Part shown: positions 56,073-64,000 of the stretch, piece after piece
Position numbering within the stretch: position 1 is the first letter of the stretch
Layout of the letters: the number at the start of each line of letters is the position of its first letter
Assembly (NCBI RefSeq): GCF_032854445.1
Contig: NC_088304.1
Location: 34,583,551-34,647,550, forward strand
Source of the DNA: Liolophura sinensis
Taxonomy: Eukaryota; Mollusca; Polyplacophora; Chitonida; Chitonidae
DNA: 64,000 bases
Reading direction: 5' to 3'
Notes under the pieces: model-generated
What the model was told of the DNA's origin: nothing
The model's input: the letters and a program-made list of their open reading frames with translations, nothing else
Databases searched by the model: none
Translations under genes and position numbers: made by a program

Positions 56073-56150
56073 AATAGTCTGTAAACAATAGACACAATAA
56101 ACAATAATCTGTACAGAATAGACAGAGTAGACAGTAGTCTGTACACAGTC
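56073..56150. repeat. 30/36-bp minisatellite (second block)
   Basis: Two to three further units (AATAGTCTGTAAACAATAGA, CAATAATCTGTACAGAATAG, AGTAGTCTGTACAC) after the SINE insertion. Confidence 0.9.
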
Positions 56151-59100
56151 AGTGTCACTCACAGTGTGTTCGTGTCCCAATGCGCACACATTGTAACTGC
56201 TCTGAGTCATAAAACTGTCAATTAATGATGGTGGGAACAATAAAATGCGGATTAGGTCTAAGGGTCAGGTGTCAAGTGTCACTGTGCAAGGTTTTCGGTG
56301 ATCATTGCTCAGACACAGGGCACACGGCCAGCTGGCTATTGAGGTAACGGCTATTCTGACTAATGGCATCAAAGTGTCATCTTGGGCACAGCTGACTTTA
56401 CACGAAGATGATGAAATTGTCGTAATAAATTGTATACCTTCTCTGTGTTGTTATGAAGATTTTGATTGCTTACCACATATAGACTGCATTATGATAAAAT
56501 ATTCATCAATTATAATAGGGCCTAATGACCGGATGAAAAACCCCGATAGATAGCAGAAAGAATAAGAGGGTACCAATTAAGGCGGATATATATGCTGATT
56601 GCCAGAAAACTATCCCATAAATCGAACCAAACTCAACAGATTCGGAAAGAGGAGATTCTCAGATATCGATACAGGCTAAATTTATATCATTAACAATTCC
56701 GTTGTCACACTTATCTTGACCGGACGGGAGTTGGTCGACGCCAACTCATGGCGAAGACTGCCCTACTGCGTGATCACCAGTTTAAGGGGAGATAATCTAT
56801 GTTTATGTTTAGCTTTACTCTTTATTATTTTAATCGATTATTTACTTAATCACTACTACATCATCTATTTTTATTCTCGTATTTTGATCTGCATGTATTT
56901 TAAATGTAGATCGTTAAAATTTCATATCTTCCGTCTGTAATAGATCTAGAAAGTAATCCCCATGTAAATTAAATGTTGAGTTTGGCTTGTAATTGATAAC
57001 TGCAATCATATAAAGTGTACATCTAAGCTGAAATTCCTATTTAACTTTAATTAAAAAATAATAAATCAAATGTATAGGTAGTTCACAGTATTTTCTTTGA
57101 TGTCATTAACAGATTGATGAAAATATCTGAGTGTATTTTAAATTTATATGGCCATGATTATTCACTTTGAAGTTGAAGCTGACATAGTTTATAAAGTTTG
57201 ACATTCCTAATTTATTTCCCTAAATACTAATATTTATTGACACCTAAAGACCCTATTGATGAACCGACTGTTATTACCTGGATATTGTACGTATGTTTCC
57301 GTATTAAACAATTTCGTAGATTATTTAGGCCTGCTTTAATAAAGAACTGCTCATGGTTGGCGACCTCTTGCAGGCTTCATCTCCGGACGTACGTGGGAAG
57401 GTCTTGCTGTAACCTGCGGATGGTCGTGGGTTTCCCCCGGCCACCGCCCGGTTCACTCCCACCGTAATGCTGACCGCTGCCGTGTAAGTGAAATCTTCTT
57501 GAGAACGGCGTAAAACACCAATCAAATAAAATAAAAGAAGTCAAATAATGATTGGTGACCACTCGATACTCTAAGTTTTGTTATGCCAAACTACCGTACT
57601 TTCTGTGTTAGGCAAGGTGCTACTTGCATATTTTGTCACCATGCTAAATGTGTTCATATTTTAAATGTTTACAATCCTTGTAATAGAATGCGCTCTGCGG
57701 TCATCTTCACTCGGTTGTCATTCTGTGATTCCCTGTTCTTGTTTTGTACAGATTTAAATTCGTTACTCGAATGCAAACAATAAGTGTATAGTGAGGTACA
57801 GAAAAGGCGTATGGTATGGTCGTGTGCACTAGGTTACTCATTAAACTTAATGAGATATTGAAAATACGGGTGAAATTTTCAGATGAGTGAAAAGATGTTT
57901 GTCAGATTATTTTTCACAATTAGTATGTTAAACCTGGGTCTAATCCCAGGTTAAGCGCAGTACCCCAATGGAGAGTTATCTCCCTTACCCTATTCAACAT
58001 ATACGAATGACGGAACGTCCTCAATAACCCCGAAATAATTTTCATACTTGTTTCCAGATAACCAGCTCACGTGGTTCCTCCATCCATAGTAATGTTAACA
58101 TTGTTAATAAATGTGTACATCAATAGCTCATGGACATTACCATGTGGGTTTTTGATCTTAATGTATCTCGTGTAAAATATCAAATGTTTTTAAGCTAGAG
58201 CCTAGGGGTTATATTAGGTGGAAAGGTGGCTTAGAAACCCCACATCGAAGATCTCGTTAGTACGTACATGACAAAAGGATATCAATCTATTAAAATGAAC
58301 ATCGTCACATTGTTCAGCATGGGGTGTTGATAAGGAACCCATGTTAATGTTACAGGGTGCTGAGATCACTGCCGATGCTAGGCCTCCTGGGAGGTGCCCC
58401 GGTTTGACGTGTCATTTTCACGCCCTACCACCAAAGAAAAAAAAAATCCCATTCACTGGGCGTGGTGACAATCTGCTAAAGCTACACCCAGGTGTCTGCC
58501 CCAGCAGGTCCTTTGTCCCACTGTCTCCAACTTGAATGCTGATTAAACCGGATGTTCCAGTCATATTAAAATACGTATGTTATTATAAACGTGTTCCCGT
58601 TGCTTTTAGTATTGAAAGCTTAAACGTTAGCTGGGATGTATATATCTTTATATTCGTCACAGATGTTATAGCTGGGTATACTCAGTCCTACGGTGCAATC
58701 ATTATGGGAATTTGCCTGTTCAGATTTGCAGTTACCGTTATTGCATAGGAAAATATCTATTTTTGAATCGCTCTCAGCGATTTTGTATCCGTTGGATTTG
58801 TATAATTTTCAGCTTTCCAGATAGTCTGAGTATTTCTGCAGAGCTTTCGTGACGTTATTTTGTACAACTAGGCCTTACTTGTCGCTAGCGAAGTGGCAAA
58901 AAGTGACCATTTCCTCAGTGCTTTAACACTGGGTGGCCACTTTGTTATTAACGCGATAGGGTGGTCACGTGACCTCTAACTCCCGACCCGTCTTACAGAA
59001 TATCCCACTTATAGGCCCCTACGGTATCACAAATGAGTTGTTATTCTGATATCAGGCTTTAAACACTGGTGCAGCTTTAAAGTCTGCCAGAAGGCTAGAT

Positions 59101-59559
59101 CTTTTGTGCTAGACGAAGCACTGATAGGGCGTCGGTTTTTACTGCAACACGTGGGAATCTAGGCTCACTAATGGCATTGGGTAACTTCAATTGGTCTCAT
59201 TCTTCTCCTTTGTTATGTGCCATCCTAAACACACTATGACAACGCTGTTCTGTACGGGTCTCGTGTCTTTTTGAACGAGTTCCCAGTCATTGAGGTGGAA
59301 ATGGATCGGCTGACCATTACTATTGAAAGCATAGTCATTAGCACTATGTAGAGTTAAGTCTTATAGTGTGTTCCAAGTGTGACGATATAATACCCAGTCA
59401 TTGGTAATGTTCCATTTTCAACCTACCATCGAAGAAAGCCGACGTTTTAATTTGACAAAGGCTTTCAGACCATACTTTCCTGTAGTTCTGTATATTTGTT
59501 ATACAACAGCTCTCGTATGACTTGCAGCATTTACCTGTCAGCCTTCATTTGAAAATAGA
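56151..59559. other. mostly unassigned region
   Basis: Contains one SINE-1 (57.35-57.53 kb). Short open frames (56305-56553, 56716-56940, 57583-57783, 58341-58535, 58536-58748) show no recognisable domain and no convincing splice context. Confidence 0.5.
57350..57535 (+). repeat. SINE-1 3' two-thirds
   Basis: CTCCGGACGTACGTGGGAAG, AACCTGCGGATGGTCGTGGG, AGTGAAATCTTCTTGAGAAC, GGCGTAAAACACCAATCAAA and an AATAAAATAAAA tail. Confidence 0.82.
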
Positions 59560-59650
59560 TCTGCCAGCAACCTGCAGATGGTCGTTGATTTCTCCACGGG
59601 CTCTGCCCGGTTTCCTCTCACCATAATGCTGGCCGCCGTCGTACAGGGCC
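59560..59650 (+). repeat. SINE-1 central fragment
   Basis: AGCAACCTGCAGATGGTCGT, GCTCTGCCCGGTTTCCTCTC and ACCATAATGCTGGCCGCCGT, cut off at CGTACAGGGCC. Confidence 0.75.
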
Positions 59651-59784
59651 TATGAGAGAAGCACGTTCTCTGGAGTTCCGCTTGGGGGCGCTCGCGCATA
59701 TACCGACATTTCGTGTTAAATTACATGTTTAGCCCTCTGCTTGTGTGTGTTACGTTGCACGTGGTAACAGACTGCGTGTGACAG

Positions 59785-59945
59785 GTGTAAACCCCCAGGT
59801 CAGATTGCCGAATCCAGGCCAGATCTGCTCTGGGTTTTCACCAGTAAGCCAGACAGTCACCACGCCTTACGCTTGTTGTGGGCCGAGCGGTCAGGACGTG
59901 TTTTACCAAGATCACAGCCAGTCTTTGTTGATACATTTCACCCAG
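59785..59945 (+). CDS. candidate internal exon of an unknown gene
   Basis: 161 nt between a possible acceptor (GTGTGACAG) and a good donor (CCCAG|GTAGGA). The open frame reads VNPQVRLPNPGQICSGFSPV, then TPYACCGPSGQDVFYQ and DHSQSLLIHFTQ; phase at the donor is 0. The cysteine and proline content suggests a secreted product, but no family is recognised. Its last 40 nt recur at 62601-62641. It could be a duplicated or dead exon. Confidence 0.35.
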
Positions 59946-60117
59946 GTAGGAATCTAACACTTGTGGTCTCAGAACATTTCCCTAAACTGATTTATGTAAT
60001 TTTTGTTACATATGTACTTCACTGACTTTGCCATATACGACATATTTAGCCAAGTATCTCGGCTGTGATCTTTTGATGGGGGTTAGGCATATATCACAGC
60101 CCAGGAGTCGTCCAGGT

Positions 60118-60258
60118 TAAAATAGTGGTAGTGTCGTGGGTTTCCCCCGGGCTGTGCCCGGTTTCCACTCACCATAATGCTGGCCGTCGTCGTATAAGTG
60201 AAATATTCTTGAGTACGGCGTAAAACACCAATCAAATAAATAAATAAATAAATAAAAT
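60118..60258 (+). repeat. SINE-1 3' half
   Basis: GGGCTGTGCCCGGTTTCCAC, CACCATAATGCTGGCCGTCG, AAGTGAAATATTCTTGAGTA and a long (AATA)n tail. Confidence 0.85.
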
Positions 60259-60543
60259 AGTGGTGTGGTAAAACGGCCTAGCGCTGAGAAACTACGCGCA
60301 ACAAAAATCCTTGCAAAATGTACCAATACATGCATTAACACGACAAAACCCCAATGAATTATGTTCACCGAGTCATCCTCTGTTTCTCTGCCAAATTTTC
60401 CCACATTCTGTAACCTGCTCCCTGCGCTTGCGCATCCGTGGTTGACCTTTCATCAAGTTACTGTCTTTTGATCAGCTGAGTGTCAGTTCTGACAGGCACA
60501 AAAAGCCATGTGACTGAGGAGACGCGAATTTGACAGAAGGCTA

Positions 60544-61095
60544 TTGCGCAAAATGACGGAGCCTACAGTTTATGCAAACTTTCAGATCAAATTCGCAGTG
60601 AAAAAGGGGGGTTACCTTCGACATCCATTCCATTCAAAATTGGGTACCAAAGGAATTACGGTGCGTGAAGGCCGCGATAGTTTTTGGCCGAAGGATGTTG
60701 CATGTACGCCAGAAACAACATGGAGGACAATCCATGTGCCCTGACTGTTAAAATTTGCTGTTGAAAGCAACAGTTGGCAAGTCGTCAGAGTGTCAACTTG
60801 AATTAAAAAGAAAGACAACCAGTACGTTGTCGACGCCAGCGAAGAGCCTCTACATGCGGAAAAGAAGAAAAGTGATGCGGCACGTAAAAGAAAAAAGTTG
60901 GGCGTGTATAAATTATAATTGATAAAATCCATTATGAAGTGATTGAAGACATAGATAATGCTGCTGCGCATGTGCGCGTCGCTGACCCAGATTTTAAAAA
61001 CATCCCAGTGGGTGACGACCTGCCACAGGAGAATGGGGATGTAAATGCGAGCTTTCAGAAATGGCGTGCTTTATGTGTATTCAGGACGAATCTAA
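60544..61095 (+). pseudogene. decayed coding region, unknown family
   Basis: The plus-strand frame from 60544 encodes 66 residues with protein-like composition (start TEPTVYANFQIKFAVKKGGY, end ETTWRTIHVP). After a stop it continues in frame with KFAVESNSWQVVRVST, another stop, then NQYVVDASEEPLHAEKKKSD and AARKRKKLGVYK, a lysine/arginine stretch like a nuclear localisation signal. After a frameshift near 60910 it resumes HYEVIEDIDNAAAHVRVADP and DFKNIPVGDDLPQENGD. This pattern of stops and a frameshift within continuous protein-like sequence suggests a dead gene or retrocopy. No splice sites were needed or seen. Confidence 0.4.
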
Positions 61096-61117
61096 AGCGC
61101 ATGCATCGGAACTGAAC

Positions 61118-61152
61118 GGGGTGGGGGGTTGGGGTGGGGTGGGGTGGGAGTA
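61118..61152 (+). other. G-rich tract with quadruplex potential
   Basis: GGGGTGGGGGGTTGGGGTGG followed by GGTGGGGTGGGAG: at least five G-runs of three or more separated by 1-2 T's. Confidence 0.75.
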
Positions 61153-62090
61153 GCTCTTTGTAAACATTATACCGAAATCGGGCGCAGACAACTCAGTATA
61201 CATAAGCCACCCTTAGATCGAGGTCTCGGGCTAAGGATGTATTATGCACACCTTTTTAAGTAATTTAAGTTATTACTTCTGTTAACCATTCAGGAGTTTG
61301 CGTGGTTAGCCACCCAGGATTTAGTGGGAGATACATCCAGGATTTAGTGAGAGATACACACATTCTAAAACGATTGGCTAAATAGATCTCAGGAATTTAC
61401 ACTAAGAAACAGCTGAGTTTCTCCCATCAACCTGTTTACAGTGAAAATATTTGGTTAGCTGTGTTAGTTTGGGGTAAACTTCCACATTGAAGCTATTACC
61501 CCATTAAAGTTTACTAGTTCTAAAAAGTGACCACTGTTATTAACGTAATCGGGAAAAGAAGGATTATATGTATCAACGTCTAGCTTCTGTCTGTGTTTAA
61601 CTAGATAGGCCATCCCCCAAAGCAGATAGTTCATCTTACATTGGTTAAGACATGGTCAAGCCTAATTCCTTTGTTTGAGCTGACCATGCCAGCCTCCAGT
61701 ACCTACAGGCATGTGTATTGCCTCAGTGTATCTAAGCTAGGTGGCAGCACATCTGGTATGGATTAACTTCTCTTTGGCATCTAATGCCCTTGATGACCCC
61801 TGCTGGTTAATCCCATCCTAGCACCCCAGCCTCTATCAGGTGGCTAAATAAGATGGCTGCACCAGCAGTACACACTCCAAATGAAAACAAACTTAGTACA
61901 ACAGCAACTGCTTGTAACTGTTCTTGTGTTGAGTTATGCATCAGTGAATTGCCCCAGTGAATGGCCTAACATAACACAATCCTCAGAAATTATATATCAC
62001 TGGAACTTATCACACCTTTGGAGATTTTTTTGAGTCATGTGCACACGTTCTCTATGGCCAGTCAGTAAGCATTTGTTGTTATTGTTGATA

Positions 62091-62112
62091 TATATATAGA
62101 GAGAGAGATTTA
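62091..62112. repeat. short (TA)n(GA)n microsatellite
   Basis: TATATATATAGAGAGAGAGA. Confidence 0.85.
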
Positions 62113-62580
62113 TAGATCTGTAGATCTGATTATTATTGCATACATTAGTCTACACTCTTGATTAGTCACGTGTGTGTTAAATGATCGAAAGAGTAATTTA
62201 GGAATGTTATGTTTTGGTTGGAGGTGAAGGTCAGCTGGCATAGACTAGCATGCCTTGTTATATATGAGATATGACCTGGCACCATGAAATGCATTTGTAC
62301 CCCATCATGTGGATACACTAGGCCATCTAAATTTCTAATGTGAACCTGGCCCTTTGTAAGTCTCGCAACGTACTCGACATTATGTTTACATGCCTCTCTT
62401 AAACAGGATACCGGTAACCCTATGACCTTTGGCCTTTCTAGTATTGACTATACTACAATCATTGTTAGCATGATGTCACTTGGTTTCTAGATGCCACGCT
62501 TAAACGTTACATGCATTATGGCTTGACTATCAGACTAACCTCTCAACTCCAACCTGCCTTGAACTACATGTATGTGTACA

Positions 62581-62711
62581 GGTCGCTGTGTATACAAGAC
62601 CAAGATCACAGCCAGTCTTTGTTGATATATTTCACCCAGGTGCTGTACCGTCAGATCAACGACGGCTTCCACATGGACGCCTGTCCACTTAGCCTGAGGA
62701 GAACATTATAA
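62581..62711 (+). CDS. candidate terminal exon of an unknown gene
   Basis: A possible acceptor (ATGTGTACAG) precedes an open frame reading SLCIQDQDHSQSLLIYFTQV, then LYRQINDGFHMDACPLSLRR and TL before TAA. AATAAA lies 54 nt past the stop (62765-62770), as expected for a last exon. The 41-nt segment encoding DHSQSLLI(Y/H)FTQ also ends the candidate exon at 59785-59945. There that segment ends at a GT donor; here the frame runs on. The phase does not allow simple splicing of one to the other. Confidence 0.35.
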
Positions 62712-64000
62712 AGAATCTAGCCTACACATACGTCTCACAAAATAACGGCTTTCTAGATTATCCTAATAAAATTTCTATCTGAACTGGGTTGTTGATGCAC
62801 TATAGATGTCTCCACTCTCAGTTAATACCTTGTAATTTGTTTCTTTTGGGTATAATTTTGTTCTTTTGCTTTTTATACAGTGTAACTATACTCACATCCG
62901 CGGAGGTTACCAAGGTAACAAAAAGCTGTGACTTCACTTCTGGCAATAACAAATCAAAACAGTGATCAGGTAAGGATTTTTTGATACATTGTAGAAGAAA
63001 GTGAAAGCTGTATGTGATGTTATGGTTCGGTACCACGTAAATGTTAGGGTATATATATTTTGAGGGTTAAAAATTGAGAAATTGAGGCCAATGTAGCCTG
63101 TAGAAAATAGGTATGAATTCACGTCATTATTGTGATCGTTATATACGATGGCTCACCAATCTGACATCCCGCCCTCTTGTCAGTCAATCTCCTAGAACCT
63201 ATTCTACTTGATTTTTCAATTTTCATTTATACAGGTTTTTGGTAATTGTAAGATCACCAAAACTTTTACGATGTATATAGAGCGACTTAAGTTGTTTTTA
63301 TCCAATTATTCTCAAACAAATGCATTACACAATTACCTACTGGTATTCTGTTTCATGCAAAATGACTAAAAAACAAAAATTAGGTCGATAGTGTGTTTAA
63401 AATAGGCCTGCATGTGCACAACAACGATAAACAAACGTTTTCGCAGAAAATAAATTTAACCCTCTTTTATATTCCTGAGTGGGCTCCCAGATACAGCCCA
63501 GAAAGATTTATTTTCGCCCTGAGCCATATAGTGCTTGGCGTAAGTACCAGATGAATACAAAAAACTTTGGTCACACATGCACAATACGTGCAGTTGAAGT
63601 CCTCCAAACTGAAAATTGCTGGGACACGAATTTGCCCCAGGGATCTGCCCCAGAATGAATAAATGAATGGTTGGAGTTTAACGTCGTACTTCAGGAATGA
63701 ATTTGCCCATTACTACCCAAGGTGACAAAATGCTAAGACTTCACTTCCAGCAACAAGAAAACAATAGTGGTCATTCTAGGTTATTTTTTTGATATGTTGT
63801 ACATAAAAGTGAAATCTGCATGTGGTGGTATTTTACTTTCTTACTATTGCTGCCACATGAAAGGGCAAATTCACTACATAAATAATAAGCCGTAAATCGA
63901 GCGAAGGGCGCTGCCCATGCGCTTTGAGTATGACCGTTGTGATATCCCCACTTGAGACTCCCCCCCACCACCAACCTCAAAAATAAATATTTATAAATTT
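62712..64000. other. right-edge region
   Basis: No gene recognised. A short SINE-2 3' motif (GAGTTTAACGTCGTACTTCA) lies near 63675, and a CCTCTTGTCAGT word near 63172 recalls family 3. Otherwise nothing identifiable. Confidence 0.5.

Noticed and set aside
60117-60404. 95-codon minus-strand frame
   Set aside because: Most of it is an inverted SINE-1 translation ([20 protein letters not shown]).

Overview
This window looks like nuclear DNA from an invertebrate animal, most likely a marine mollusc (inference). Its genes are split by GT-AG introns. Coding exons make up only about 4% of the window. The rest is AT-rich non-coding DNA packed with tRNA-derived SINEs, inverted-repeat DNA elements and minisatellites. 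No bacterial operons, rRNA or ordinary tRNA genes were seen.

Three protein-coding loci are well supported, all on the minus strand. (1) Positions 77-8644 hold the first three coding exons of an SLC13-family sodium/carboxylate cotransporter (paralogue A); the rest lies beyond the left edge. (2) Positions 25423-38787 hold a complete second SLC13 gene (paralogue B). Fourteen coding exons join in phase to give 591 residues, with the family's SNT, TGTPPN and C-terminal signature motifs. Exons 2 and 3 of the two paralogues have identical lengths and phases, so this is a tandem duplication. Both proteins should sit in a plasma membrane and import di- or tricarboxylates with sodium. (3) Positions 52021-52722 hold a single-exon gene for a secreted or GPI-anchored protein of 233 residues with 12 cysteines. 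I do not recognise its family with confidence.

Layout: 1-8644 paralogue A, with a long first intron full of SINEs. 8645-25422 intergenic, with a long-inverted-repeat DNA element at 12.05-12.96 kb, a 1.76-kb minisatellite of 43-bp units and a SINE with a perfect target-site duplication. 25.4-38.8 kb paralogue B, whose introns carry SINEs, short duplications, an inverted-repeat MITE and a degenerate TTTCAC array. 38.8-52 kb intergenic, with a 23/46-bp minisatellite, two more inverted-repeat elements and a decayed Tc1-like transposase gene that contains a perfect 56-bp inverted repeat. 52-56.2 kb the cysteine-rich gene, a 100-bp triplication over its 3' end, a 52-bp tandem array and a 30/36-bp minisatellite split by a SINE. 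56-64 kb mostly unassigned, with two exon-like fragments sharing a 41-bp segment and one decayed coding region.

No defence system, toxin cassette or viral genome was found. The unusual material is structural: the perfect hairpin in the transposase remnant, the in-frame acidic repeat after paralogue B's stop codon, the triplicated gene tail and several apparently undescribed repeat families.
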